Made by a program: the position numbers and the translations under genes. A DNA stretch of 64,000 bases, taken from Nymphaea colorata (lineage: Eukaryota; Streptophyta; Magnoliopsida; Nymphaeales; Nymphaeaceae). The notes beneath the pieces are model-generated. The model saw only the letters and a list, made by a program, of their open reading frames with translations, did no database searches and was not told the DNA's origin. Position 1 is the first letter of the stretch, and each line of letters begins with the position of its first letter. This document shows positions 45,373 to 57,940 of this stretch, piece by piece. Location of the stretch: the NCBI RefSeq assembly GCF_008831285.2, contig NC_045149.1, positions 9,202,417-9,266,416 of the forward strand, written 5' to 3'.

Positions 45373-47416
45373 GTTGGACCATCTTAAAGGTGGTTCCAAT
45401 TCACCAATCTAACCACAGCTCATAAATTAAAACACACAAAAGCAGCACCAACAGAATGTGATAAATTCTATTTATCAAGTTTAAAAGAGAAATTAGTTTA
45501 TAAGTTTTGTTGTCACCCTTCTTTTTGAGCTGTTTTGCTGCCTTCCTCAAACTTCTAATAACAAAATCTCAAGGGCTCTTGTTAGATAATGAAACTTGAG
45601 TACGGGTAACAACTAACAAGTTGGATGTCTTTATGGATGAGCATTATCTTCTAGCACTTCAGTATTCTCCCATGGCATACTTTAATGGTGGGAGAATGGT
45701 AGGAAGGTTGCCTGGATACGCAAACTTACGGCGCTCCCGGTTTGCAATTGTTGGCATGTCAATGCTTTTTAGGTATGAAAAGATCGGCATTGTTTTCAAT
45801 TCGTAGGAAAACTTCAGACTTACTTTTTGACTGTGCTCTGAAAACTTAGGTCTGTTTCTGGGAAATATTAAAAAAAAAAAAAAAAGGAAGTGTGCTGCTT
45901 AAATCATTCTCAGGGAAACAATATTAATTCTTTAACTAATTATACGGCTAACTTAACATAAGAAAAAGGAAAAATATGGAATTTTTGACAAGGAAAAGAT
46001 TGCAGGAACGTGCCTCATCGTTAAGCTAATTACTAAGAACCGCCTAATAATTTGAGAAATTGTGGACGACCGGCTGAGTTTTTCAAAACGATTCTCAAAA
46101 GTGTTTTAACTTCACTCCTTCCGGCACGGCCAAAGGAGGAAACGTTAAAAGGAAAGAGAGTAAGAAAAAGCATTGGTGAAAGGAAGAGGAAGGGGGTTCA
46201 TCGTCTTCTTCTTCCTTCACTACGGCGGCTCATGTCATTCAACCATGATTTGGAGACGTTAGAAACATGGTGAGTTTTTTACAATTAGCTTAAAACTTTA
46301 AGCGTACGTTTGTAAATTTTTCAAATGAAATTAACGGAAACTGGGTTTCCACTGATTAAGTCTTCGGGCATGTCTTCGAAACATTGTTTTTTATTAAAAA
46401 GGATGTCTGGAAAAGTATTAATGAATTTGGCCTTTGATGACGGAAACTGCCGCCGCTTCTTTTTCCGTTCTTTCTGCACTTCCTCAAAACTGAGAACTCT
46501 TTACATGGGAAATCACAGGTTGCCTATGAAGCAGTAAGGGTTAATTACGAAATTGCTTTCTATAACAAACTTGAACAGATAATCCAGACATTAAGAAATC
46601 AGACACCTGCTCTTTGGACAACTTGTCTCTTCTCCATAACAGATGTTACTTTGGTGCATCTTGTCCTCGTTTTATTTGTTTTTTCCTTCAAGCTGCTATT
46701 ACAGATAATCACAGGTTCCATTTTTGCTAAAAAATCATTGCTACATTAATGTGGTAATGCTATTTGGATCTTTAGGAACATGCAATCTGACATAAATCTG
46801 TCACAGAATTGCTTACAGTCATCATCCCACCTATCATCTGCCCATCTGTTCTCTTTTTTTCAATGATCTGCAGAAGTTCTAAAATGGTCTGAACATGTCG
46901 AGACTCAAAAGGTTGAAACAGCTAGATGGTTTACAATTTGTAAGTGTTAATAATTCATGAATGCTTCAAAGGGTCGTGTTATTGCAGCTTGGCTACTACG
47001 AAGTTAAAAATTGTGATGCCAAACCGAAACATAAAGAATTTTAAGTTTATGTAAATAAAAACATAAATTAGAAAAAAGTGCGAACAGAGGCCGGGGTTTC
47101 TCGAATAGAAAAAAAATTCCGAGTCGTGGGCATAATATCAGCGGTGGAAGGAGTAGTTGCCGCCGCGTCTCTCTCTCGTTCTCCCGTGGCTTTCCTATCT
47201 AACTGGGCAGCACTAGGTCGAACCATAGTTGGCCAGGCCTCTCTCTCTCTCTCTCTGATAGAACGTCCTCCGCGGCTCTGCCCATCTGCATAGGGTTCTA
47301 GGTAAATGTTTGGGTCGGCTTACTGGGTGTCTACCTAGATCTTTCGATTCTCACTTCTATTGCAGTTTGTTCTGAATAAGATTCTTGCTTCCATTGCAGT
47401 TTGTTCTGAATAAGTT

Positions 47417-47419
<3 letters not shown>

Positions 47420-47451
<32 letters not shown>
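47420..47451. repeat. (CT)n microsatellite in leader
   Basis: About 15 CT units; a shorter CT run lies at 47239-47259. CT-rich leaders are common upstream of plant genes. Confidence 0.9.
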
Positions 47452-47452
<1 letters not shown>

Positions 47453-47883
47453 TTTTCTTGCTATTGATATTTGTGGAGTGGTGGGAGGTGTTGGAATCTG
47501 GTGGTGATGGTGGTGGTAGTGGTCACAGGGATACATTTTGAGGTTTGGTTTCCTGTTTATTTGGAAGTTCGGGAGAGTTGTCTAACGAGAAGCATGTGTA
47601 GGGTTGCATTTTCTTTGTCGTCTTTCCTCCTCTCCGTTTGTAGGCGGTGGCTGTGTTGGAATTTTAAAGATTATTTGATTTTTCTGGAGTGTGTGCGTGC
47701 GGCTGACTTTTGGCGGGGATGAGTGATGGAGTAGACTGATGGAAGGTGGTTTTGGGTGGTTGGCTCTGAATGCAGTAGTGGCTGTGTTGGTGTTGGCATT
47801 GGCGGTGGTCTGCGGTAGTGGTGGCGGTGGTGGTGATCTCATCGTCGGACGTGTTGATAAGAGGCTACAGTAAACCCTAAAAA

Positions 47884-49219
47884 ATGAGCCAGAGCCAGAG
47901 CCAGAGTCAGAGTCAGAGCCCTAGGAGCAGTAGGAGCCCATCTCCCAGGGTTCACCGAAGGCGTAACAGCGGCGATCGCTACTCCTACCGTGATGCTCCT
48001 TATAGAAGAGAACCGCGTAGAATTTCAAGGTTCTCGTCTTCCTTTTCATGCTTTTAGTATCGATAGCTACTTATTTTTTATGGTTTACTGATTTAAGTAG
48101 CTTATGCTTGATAGCGTAAAATAGCACCCGTGGTTTGGTATTCATCCCTGGCTCATGACCAATTTCACTGTTCAGGTTTTGTCGACATAAATTGCTTCTT
48201 TTCCGACGGCCATGCAGTTTTTCTGGATATTAATATTTCTTTGACTCTGTTATATTCTTTTCCTTCATATATTTTCTAATGTCTTCTAACATCTGTTTTC
48301 GTACCTGAGGAAGTCATCATGAATACCTGGAGCATTGGTGTGTTGTACTTGGTAGTACTAGATATATTTATGGATTTATTTGTGGTTTTTTTTATGACCA
48401 GAACTTTCAGCCTTGGCAAATGGACAATTAAAGAGTTAGAATATGATTCGTTCCTTTTCATTGGTGGCTCTGTAGCATGTCCATTTCAGAGTTTGACAAA
48501 ATGATGATTATGTTTTTCTTAACATGGGAGGAAACCCTTCGAAGCAAGTGTTTGGAGGTTTATACAAGATTGATCGTCCCTGTAAAAACAGATTAACCAA
48601 CTTGCAATTCTAAGTGGACTGTTTTCTATCAAGAAACTCTATCTTCAAGGACCAGCCTTTATTGGTCAGATTGATGATTAGACTACTTGAGATTGTTAAT
48701 TTTCTTTATTACTGAACTTTGGTTTTTTGTGAAAGAAAGACTATATGTCAACTTCATTTGGGATTCTGATGGGAGTACTTGGGGATGGTTCATTCTAGTA
48801 CGTTCTATTGAATTCATTGAAAATTTGTTTGTTTCAATGGTATATAACAACATAGCATCCTTCCCGCTGGTTTTGCTACAATTAGGAAGGTGGTGGGTAT
48901 ATGCTTTCACTAGTCAGTTTGCTTTCGTAACATATTTCAAAAATTTTATACTTTTTTAGGTTTCATCTCTTAGCCATAATTAGTAGCTGCTAAAAATTCA
49001 TTCTTGCTGTCTTAGACTTGCTGTGATGGGTGCTGCTACGTTACCTGGAAGGGCACTGCATCCATGTCAACAGAGTTGGACATGGGTGTGGATACGGGAC
49101 AAGGCAAATTGATGGTCATTTTTTATATTTATGAATATGAATAAAGCCAAAACTGGCTATGGGCAGGTTGAGATTTGTTGTGTGCAGGGAATATGAATCA
49201 CGAACATATATAATGGACA

Positions 49220-49310
<91 letters not shown>

Positions 49311-52300
49311 CACACACACACACACACTCTGGAAGGATTATTAAGCAATATATAAGGTAGCAAATATGCTCAGTTATGTTTGAAATTTCTTTGGCACAAA
49401 TCTAGTTCCAAGTTCTAAGTCACTCCTATGTATTAGATATTTAGATGTTATAAACTACCCCCTTATTTCCATACATCATCACCTGTTGGACATGCATATT
49501 GAGCATTTTGTACTAGGCCAAATGACATTCTGTCTCATATCTTGCTTCCATTTTGGTGCCTAGAAGGTTTACAAAATGGGAGACAAGATAGTAATTATTA
49601 ATAATTAGGTTGAAGGACATTTTGTTGCTGTTCCCTACAAAATTTTTGGATACTGGGTTGCTCCCATGCTATTCCCATGTATGAGTTGTTACAGTTTGTT
49701 GTGATCCAAAAAGTACCTTTCAGAAATTTCTATTTTTCAGTTTGTTGTCTGTTTGTCTAGCCATGTTTAGATTTTACGGCAGCATTAGTTTTTTTTTTCC
49801 ATCTTTCACCATCAATCAATAGGAGTTCATCATTCAGGCTATTCTATTTGCTAGATTGTGCGGTATGGATACTCAACTGTTGTAAATGAATGGACTAGAT
49901 CCATTTGATCATTTTTTAGCCAAATAACTAAAACAACTGTAAATCGTTTAAAAGTAATAATATCGTAGCATTTCTGTCAACATCTGCTTGTTGCACATCT
50001 TCTAGGAAGAAATGATTCATTCAAAGCAAGTGTAGCAACTAGGAACCAAACTTCAGGGACAGGTATAATCTATGCATGGGCTCCTCAAATATTTTCCCTA
50101 TGCTGAAGAAAGGCCCTATTCTGGTATTGCCTTTTGCAATGCACAATTGCCTACCTCAGCAGATTCTTTGTAAGGTGTTTCTTTCTTCATTTTGCTTCTC
50201 ATTGAGAAAACCTTGAAGTTTTAAGAAATGGAAAATTTTTGAAGTAATACAAAAAGTTATGATGTAATATATCCTTGACTTTTTTTTTTTTTTGCAATAT
50301 AAGAAGAAGTGAAGAAAAATTGGAAGAACTTTTAAGAAGTAAGAGAGAGGAATAGTGTTTGCATTTTTAAGATATACTAAAAAGTCCTTTTCACCAATCT
50401 CACTTAATATTGTTGATAGATATTAACATTATTGATGGGAAATTGCAATACATAATCAGGCACACACATGCATACACATATGGGCTTTTGAAATATGTGG
50501 GCTGAGTAAATATGAGAGTTATGTAGACTAATTTATAATCTGTCCAACCAAATTGATTCGTGGTTTACGAAGTGTCACATATAAATTTAGGTTTTTAAAG
50601 TTAAAAGCTATGTCACATGGGTGCGGATATGGTACAGGTATGGGTACGGAGATATGGGTTCAGGTACTGTGATTTTGAAAATTACGGGTACGCGGGTACA
50701 GCAAAATTTTAAATTCTCAAAAATAATCAAATGAAAAAAAAAAAGCATTAATAGTCTTATAATCTACAAAAAGATCTCAAAATTTAAAAAAAAAATGAGA
50801 GGAAAATATAGAATCTTATTGGAAGGGAAATATAAAAGAAGGGAAAAATAAAAAATTAGAGAAAAAATTAAGTTGGAAAATATAATTTAAAGTTTTAAAA
50901 TGCAGCCGTACCCGTTCCCGTGTCGCCGTACTCACGTACCCGACATGGGTACCTGGGCAAAATAGGCGTACCTGTGTCACACAGGTTAAAAGTATAAGAT
51001 GCCATTTAATTTTTTGAAAAAGTAACTTTGCACAGATATGATACCTTGTGAACTGTATAAATCAAGTTGATCAGAGTCAGATGAATCAGTTTATGTATTT
51101 CATAAAACATTATATGTGTATGTGTGTGTGGTTTTGAGAGAGAGAGAGAGAGGGAGAGAGACAGAACTACTGGTCTGATTAGCAGGTTGCTTGCACCAAT
51201 CAATGGTCGAGAAAGGGAGAGAGAGGGTGTCGAAATGATGAATTTTTTCCAGCTATAATTTGCAGTAGGGGTGTGGGCATCGGGCCGGGCCGGCCCGCTA
51301 AGACCCGGCCCGATAATATTGTCGGGCCGGGTACCGGGCCCGGCCACCAAAAGTCAGGCCCCGCCCGGCCCGCCGCGTAGAGGGAGACGAGACGGGAAGG
51401 GAGAGCCGGAGAGGGGGAGCGGAGAGGGAGAGGAGGAGGGAGAGTGGAGAGGGAGAGGGGGAGCGGACAGGGAGAGGAGGAGCGGACAGGGAGAGGAGGA
51501 GGGAGAGGGAGCAGAGAGGGAGAGGGATAGGGAGACAGGAAGGGAGAGGGGGAGCAGAGAGGGGGAGTGGAGAAGGAGGGGAGTGAGCGGGGGACGGGGA
51601 TGGAGGCGGAGAGGGAGAGGGAAAAGGGAGAGGGAGAGGGAGCAAAGAGGGAGAGGAAGAGGGGGAGCGGAGAGGGAGGGGAGCGAGCGGGGGACGGAGG
51701 CGGAGAGGGAGCAGAGAGGAAGAGGAAGAGGGAGAGGGAGAGGGAAAAGGGAGAGGGAGAGGGAGACGGGAAGGGAGAGGGATCAGAGAGGGAGACGGGA
51801 AGAGAGAGGGAGGGGAGCGAGCGCCGCAGGCCGCCCAACCGCCCGAGGGCGGGAGTCGGGCCGGGCCGGGCCGCCCTATCGGGCCCGGTCCGGCGGAGGC
51901 CCGGCCCGACGCCCAGGCCTAATTTGCAGTATCAAGAACTTCAGTTCATACAACATCTATATGTCAAACCAACAACTAGTTGGACCAAATTGCAATTGCT
52001 GGTTTGGCGACTAGTCCCTGTCATATAAGTTGCCAGGGACTATTTTCATTAGTTGAGTACTAACCAATGCCTGGTTGTTGATTGACTAGAGAATCAGAGA
52101 TTTTGTACCTAAAATAAGTTTGTTGGATTTTTTGCATTTTTGAATTGTATATGTTGTGCTTTTCTTTTTTGACTTGTTTAACCATATGTGTACATGGTTT
52201 ATGTGCTTGATATATGTTTTTATTTTTCCCTAATAGTGTGTATATGTGTGTGTGTGTGTGAGAATCTTTAGAATCTATATCACAATATACAAACATTGCA

Positions 52301-53620
52301 GTATATATAGGATTTACAAGTTTGTGTGTATGTGTGTGCACATGTGCATTTGTGTACTTTTTATACTTCATTGAATTTAATTTTTGGTCAACAAACCTGG
52401 ACTCACTCAAATGATCTAATCCCAATTCATCATTTCTAGGTTCTTGGTCTTCCTGTCTTCAACTTCCAAATTCGACAACTAAGCATGCTTAATGCTACTG
52501 TTAACTTCTTTCATACTTGAAATGAGTTGTTTTGACATGATTTTAGTAGAACTTCTTCGTCCTTGAGTCTCTGTGTTCCAGGACTTTGAATTGTATATAA
52601 TTAAGGTGAAGCCCATCTTAAGATGGATAATTTAAGATAATTAGAAGCAGGACATGGTAAGATTGCTCCTGGAAGTCTGCCTAACCTTTTCTGTCAACAA
52701 ATATATTTAGTTCTCCATGAAGTATCTTATGCAAAAGTATGACGTTTGGCTTATGAATCATATTCATCATGTAGGTTTTTTCATGTGTTGTTTTCATTTA
52801 ATGATGTCTTATGGAGTATTACCATGTTTGCACTACATTTTGCAGAATGAATGATTTGTGCAAGAACTGTAAGCGTCCTGGGCATTATGCAAGGGAGTGC
52901 CCAAATGTTGCTGTCTGCAACAACTGTGGTCTTCCTGGGTAAAACAAGAAATGCTAAACTTAGATAATCTCTGGGTTTTGATCTTTTTTCTCATAGACTC
53001 TTTTCCTTAGCAAGTTCCTGGCATGCCAGATTCATATTAGTTGTATATTCTCCAGGCACATTGCTGCTGAATGCAGTACAAAGTCTCTCTGCTGGAATTG
53101 TAGGGAGCCAGGCCATGTCGCAAGTCAGTGCTCGAACGAAGCCATATGTCATACTTGTGGAAAATCCGGCCACCTTGCTAGAGCATGTCCTGCACCACCA
53201 TTGCCGCCTGGTGATATGAGGTTATGTAATAACTGTTACAAGCAGGGGCACATTGCTGCTGACTGTACAAATGAAAAGGCCTGCAACAATTGCCGGAAGA
53301 CAGGCCATTTGGCACGTGATTGCCCTAATGAGCCAGTTTGCAATTTGTGTAACGTTGCTGGCCATTTTGCGAGGCGTTGCCCCAAGTTTCAGATGATGGG
53401 AGATAGAGTTGGTGCTGGCGCTGGCACTGGCGCTGGCGGCATGGGGAGAGGCAGTGCATTCCGGGATGTAATATGCAGAAGCTGTAATCAAGTGGGTCAT
53501 ATGAGTAGGGATTGCATGGGACCCATGATGATATGTCACAACTGTGGAGGCCGTGGGCATATGGCATTTGAATGTCCATCTGGTAGGCTTATTGATCGTG
53601 GACCTCCTCGAAGGTACTAA
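47884..53620 (+). CDS. CCHC zinc-knuckle nucleic-acid-binding protein, nine knuckles
   Basis: Three exons (47884-48029, 52846-52938, 53056-53620) give 267 residues. Nine CX2CX4HX4C knuckles follow each other, for example [28 protein letters not shown] and [14 protein letters not shown]. This is the plant relative of CNBP/Gis2-type proteins, which bind single-stranded RNA or DNA; the exact role here is not shown. The N-terminus has five Ser-Gln pairs and then an Arg/Ser-rich part ([11 protein letters not shown]); such RS-like tails suggest a link to RNA processing. A Gly/Ala-rich spacer (GAGAGTGAGG) stands between knuckles 7 and 8, and a Gly-Pro-Pro-Arg-Arg-Tyr end follows. The second knuckle is split by an intron inside the Gly codon before its His. 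The 4.8-kb first intron holds two MITEs and an (AT)n run. The ATG is the first of this frame after the leader. Confidence 0.93.
49222..49327. repeat. (AT)n and (CA)n microsatellite
   Basis: About 80 bases of uninterrupted AT dinucleotides, then TTTA and nine CA units, in the first intron of the zinc-knuckle gene. Confidence 0.93.
50608..50984. mobile_element. Non-autonomous hAT-like MITE, family I, copy 3 (377 bp)
   Basis: The ends are CTATGTCACATGGGT and, reversed, CTGTGTGACACAGGT. A perfect 8-bp duplication GTTAAAAG flanks it (50600-50607 and 50985-50992). GGGTAC/GTACCC clusters stand near both ends; the centre is A-rich. Confidence 0.93.
51266..51921. mobile_element. Non-autonomous hAT-like MITE, family II, copy 2, with purine-rich expansion (656 bp)
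   Basis: The ends are TAGGGGTGTGGGCATCGGGCC and, reversed, TAGGCCTGGGCGTCGGGCC. A perfect 8-bp duplication ATTTGCAG flanks it (51258-51265 and 51922-51929). GGCCCGG clusters lie at both ends. The middle (about 51380-51815) is almost pure purine on the + strand, built of GGGAGA/GGGGAG/GGAGGA units. The long open frames crossing it on both strands are low-complexity artefacts. Confidence 0.92.
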
Positions 53621-53965
53621 ACTGGTATATCTGGCCCTTTTGTTGGAGGCAAACCTGTGCTTTATGGATTGTCGGTCCAGATTTTTTTGTTTTTATTAGT
53701 ATCCGAGCTTGGTGAATTTCTGTCTGTTGTTGACCTGCATTGCAATTGCAAATAGTGGATGAAACTTCTTCCATATATTTGGGAAGTTTGTGTTAAATTT
53801 GTGACCAGGATCTTTAATTTTTTCTTCCATGTTCCAGTGTTATCTGTTTTTAATCCTTTTTTCTCCAAACCGTTTGCATGACTAAGAACACCCTTTGCGG
53901 AAGATGGTACCTTATGCAATACCAGTAGAGCATACACGGTACTCTGCACTTATTTCATGTGTTAT

Positions 53966-54260
53966 CAGTTTGATCTGGTGGTGCTATACTTCTACATGTG
54001 CATCTAATGACTTGGATGGTCTTAGGTCTCTGCTTCAGTTCCTCTTTGCATATGATTAAGTTGCCTCTTTGTCTTGTTTCTTAAGATTAATAAAACTGGT
54101 TAACTCTACACACTTAATTTCAATTGTTTAGTTTGATCTATTAGTCATGTTTCAACTTTCATGTCTACTCGTGTGTAGCATCAAATGACTTGGATGATCT
54201 TAGGTCTCTGCCGCAGTTTCATTTTCCATGATGAAGTTGCGGCTTTGTCTTCTTCTTAAA
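53966..54260. repeat. Diverged direct duplication downstream of the zinc-knuckle gene, offset about 180 bp
   Basis: ATGACTTGGATGRTCTTAGG appears at about 54007 and 54187. Before each is a GATCT..GGTG or TTAGTCATG-type block with CTAC.TGTG, and after each a TCTCTGC..CAGTT and GTTGC.GCTTTGTCTT block. Confidence 0.75.
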
Positions 54261-56269
54261 CTTCATCGATCATTTCTGGTCATGTCAACGTTTGTTGATC
54301 CTAATTTTCACCTCAGCTATTACAAATTCTATTTTAGGAAGAACGCCGTCTTCCCTTTCAGACATGCATGCTGGGGGTTGGCTGACCCCCACCCCTGAAT
54401 TTGCAGTGCTATTTGTGTGCGTTTCTTCTTGTCATGTCAGGATCACAGTCTAGAGGACGGTCCATCCATTGCCCATCTATCTGTATAAAAGCTAGGTGAG
54501 TCTGACAATTCATAAGCCAGATCGACCCTTCCTCGAGGTGCCATCCACTCTACGACCACAATAATTCGTCTTAATACAAAAGACGCTGATCTCATCTCAA
54601 TTTAGCATGGTTGGCTTTCCTGCAACTTGATATGGCTCAAGTTTCTTTTTTGATCCATGTAAGTGTAAATGAATAATAGTCTTGTAGCTTGTTTGTGATA
54701 GATAACCTTGGCAATGAGCATGTAAATATGTTTTGGTGATATATTATGGGAACAATTACAAATCAGTGCTCAACAAACGGAGTGAATGGGTAGCTGTCCA
54801 TCTTTTGAAAAACGTCGAACAGGAACTCTACTTCTCCCTTTATTTCTCAAACAACCGGTTTTTACTCAAAACACTAAAATAATTATCCAGATGACCAATC
54901 TTTCCCGGTATTTGTAAGTCGCCTTTTTTCTTTAATATATAGTTTTTTTAATTGTTTAACAACATTGGTCATTAGCGACACAGCCGAACCAACGAAAAAA
55001 TAACAAAAAGCTAACCTTTGAAGCTGATATGATTGGCTTTTTGAGAATAATATACTTAATGTCATTCATTTTTCCTTTTTGGAGTACCTGGAAATGGGCC
55101 GAAGTGGGTATATTAATAGTGTATCGACAATTTGATTCTTAACTGATTCTCATATAGTTTGATTCTTAACTGATTCTCATAAATTACAAATGATGGCAAG
55201 TTTAATACCTTAGTTGACTGATGTATCTTAGTCTACTTAGGTCTCAAAGCATTCCTAAACCCTAAAGCATGGTGGAAAGAATGGGGGCTTCATCTCCACC
55301 CAAAAAGTAGACTAAGTTATTACTCAAAAAGTAGAATAAGGCATTGCCAGCAAGCTCTCCCTGCCCCAATGGGTGTACAGCTGTTTGTGCAGGAGGTGTG
55401 AGATGGTGCATGTTTCCTATTCAATTCTGGTGTATGCTCTCTTATGGATGGAGATATCAATATGTCCAATTTGGATTGCATATCTGGCCAAACTGTTTAA
55501 AAAAAATTAGATACAGAAAAATTTTTAATATCTGATTAAAAAATGGGATCGGATTTGCATTTATATTTCGTTTAAAATCAATATCATATATCTAATGTCT
55601 TACATTTTTTAAATCAAGCAGGTTGAATTCAAAATTCCAATTCAAATTGTGAAATCAGATTTTGATTTGGACGACTCTTCTTCATTTAATCTGAATAAGA
55701 ACATGCGACTATATGAAACAACGGATACAGTTAAAACTATTTTAATTCAAATATGATCTGTCCTTGTGGCATTGAAATTGACTAGAGATGTAGTGAACGG
55801 AATAGTTTATATATATATATAAAGCATCTAATCTAATGGCTGACCAAAATTGATAAATCCGATTCTATCTAAGCCTTTGCCTTCCCTCTATATACCAACT
55901 TCATTCTCCCTCAGCACACCATCCCTTTCCCTCTCTCAAATGGATCCTCCTCTTTCCCTCTCCCTCATCTCCATGGCACTATGGCAGGCATTGCAAGAAG
56001 ATGAAGAGAAGAAACTCAAGAGAGAGAAAGTGTATGAACAAGCTCCAGCTGGTTGGATCCTACAGGGTCAGACTTTTTTTCGGGTGAATTTTTTTCAAAT
56101 TCAAGAGAAAATTTCCGTGGTAAAGCCGTACAAGTGAGGATTTTCTCTCTCGATAATTAGTAGTTTTTTTTTTTTTAAGATCAAACGGGGCCTAAATGGC
56201 AAGAATATAATAAAGAAAAGGAATAAATATTTTGAAAGTTAATATTAGTTTACAATTTTCTTTCGTTTT
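54261..56269. other. Intergenic, nothing recognised
   Basis: AT-rich sequence without a recognised gene. It includes a 27-bp direct repeat at 55131-55181 (TTTGATTCTTAACTGATTCT units) and a CT-rich patch near 55920-55970. Confidence 0.5.
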
Positions 56270-56663
56270 TTTTTTCAAATGTCCACGATAGTTCGAGCAG
56301 CCCGAATATCCAAAATCACTATATACCCTTCGTCATTTCTTGTTTGTCGTGGCGAAGGCCGTGGCGGGCGGATGAAGTGTGATAGAGAGGAAAGAGAAGT
56401 CACTCAGGAGAGAGAGCGTCTGAGAATGTACAAGGAAAGAGGAGCGAATCAAGGGTTCGGGGATATGTCGGTCGATCTTCAGCCTGAGTTTCCCTTGCTG
56501 GGGGTCGGGATATGCAAGGATAAAAGGGAAGCGATGGCTGAACCGACGCTGCCAGGAGGATCGCCTGCTTCGTGAGCCAAGATTGTTGCTGGTACTGGCT
56601 TGGTGAGTTCTTCGGATGAGCAGCCGCTGCGAGTGGAGGAGGTAGAAGGCTGTCCTCGGGATC

Positions 56664-57937
56664 ATGAATGAAGATTTCGAGCAGATGGCCAAACCCTTCA
56701 GTGGTCGGTGGTGGGGTGTTTTTATGGAGCGTCGGCAAAGGTTAGTATTGACTATAGCTTTGCTTTCAAAGAGCTTGCGCGCTTGTGGGGCAGCAAAGTC
56801 ACCCCCAAATTCACGTCTCTTGGGCGTGGGGACTTTCTTGTTGGGGTCGCCAGCAAAGCGGAGCTTGAGGTTGTCCTTCAGAGGAAAAACATGGTCGGTG
56901 GCAGGGAAAATGATGGTGGCCTATAGATGGAAAGTCGAAATCGAGATGAAAATGGCTAGGGAGATTAAGACTTCGATATGGATTTGTTTGCCAGGGCTCA
57001 GTCCTTTGCTTTGGAACCTTGTATTTTTCCTGTGGTTGCGGTCCTTGCTGATTGTCTTCTGGGCGATCTCCTGGGGGTTGATCTGCAAACTAGAAACATT
57101 TCTCGCAATGGTTTTGCCAGGCTGCTAGTCGACCTCCCACTTCAGGCTGAACTAAAGCTGGATGTGGATCTCTGTGTTTAAAAAGAATGCTTCAAGCAGC
57201 CTGTCATCTGCGAAGGCCGCACCCCGATTGTGTGGAATCAATGCTCATGGCATATCCACCTGTCCCTTCTGTATTGCTCATGAGCAGAGAAATCAAAAGG
57301 GCAGAGATGATCAGCATACCCAGTGGAACTCTCACTACAATCAAAGGGCTCAGTTGCCTTTGAATCAGAGCCCAACGCTCAATGTTGGAAATGTATTTCA
57401 ATTTTTGTCTGAAAAGCAAGCCGCTGATCAAGAGCGACCAGTAGTTCCAAACAATGGTCAGGGCAGCATGCCTCCAGCGGTTCAATGGATCCAGCAGCTG
57501 TCTGACTTCACGAGGTACACCAAGAATAAGTGAGGACAAAAGAATCAGATAGCTGATTTCGAGCAAGGGCTGAGCATAGAAATCCTTCTGACAGACCGAT
57601 GTCCAATTCGTTTGGTGTACTTCCTGACAATATCAACTTGCCCTTTCAGGTAGAGGTTCCTCCAGGATTTGAATTTCAGGCTAAAACAAAGGAGACTAAG
57701 GAAATAAATGTCATCTTGGACTCCCCCAACATATCCTCTCAATCAAGGGCATGGAAAACTCGACCTCTTCGTAGCCCAATCAGTAGGGAAAGAGGTCATA
57801 AAGGTGCTAGGGGGAGGGATGTTATTCAAGACATCAACAATTCATTGATAGCCCGTTTGGCAGTAGATGGTGTTCGGGGTAAGCTCAAACGTTTAACTTT
57901 GAAACCCAAGGGAATAAGGGGGGTTTCCCATAATTGA
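56664..57937 (+). pseudogene. LINE ORF1 (DUF4283-like, zinc-knuckle-like), frameshifted
   Basis: In changing frames the sequence gives a FAFKELARLWG..FTSLGRGDFLVGV block (56748-56850), an LGDLLGVDLQTRNISR segment followed by GFARLLVD (57050-57130, matching the usual LG..D..T....R..FAR pattern), a CGINAHGISTC knuckle-like segment near 57230, and a C-terminal open part at 57599-57937. In plant L1 elements ORF1 encodes the RNA-binding protein. Confidence 0.7.
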
Positions 57938-57940
57938 GTA

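Larger units (their letters stand above)
44505..47883. other. Intergenic region between two host genes
   Basis: Apart from the MITE at 45099-45372 no gene was recognised. Short open frames near 46050-46540 have no recognised similarity. From about 47080 the sequence becomes CT-rich and is likely the 5' leader and promoter of the zinc-knuckle gene. That part includes a direct repeat of TTGCAGTTTGTTCTGAATAAG-like sequence (about 47360 and 47395). Confidence 0.5.

Noticed and set aside
49050-49115. Possible family I hAT fragment (GACATGGGTGTGGATACGGG)
   Set aside because: Only one short match, no terminal TATGTCAC sequence and no duplication.
51200-52028. Long open frames (115-247 codons) on both strands across the purine-rich tract
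   Set aside because: They follow the GGGAGA-type repeat inside a MITE, are low-complexity on both strands and match no protein family.
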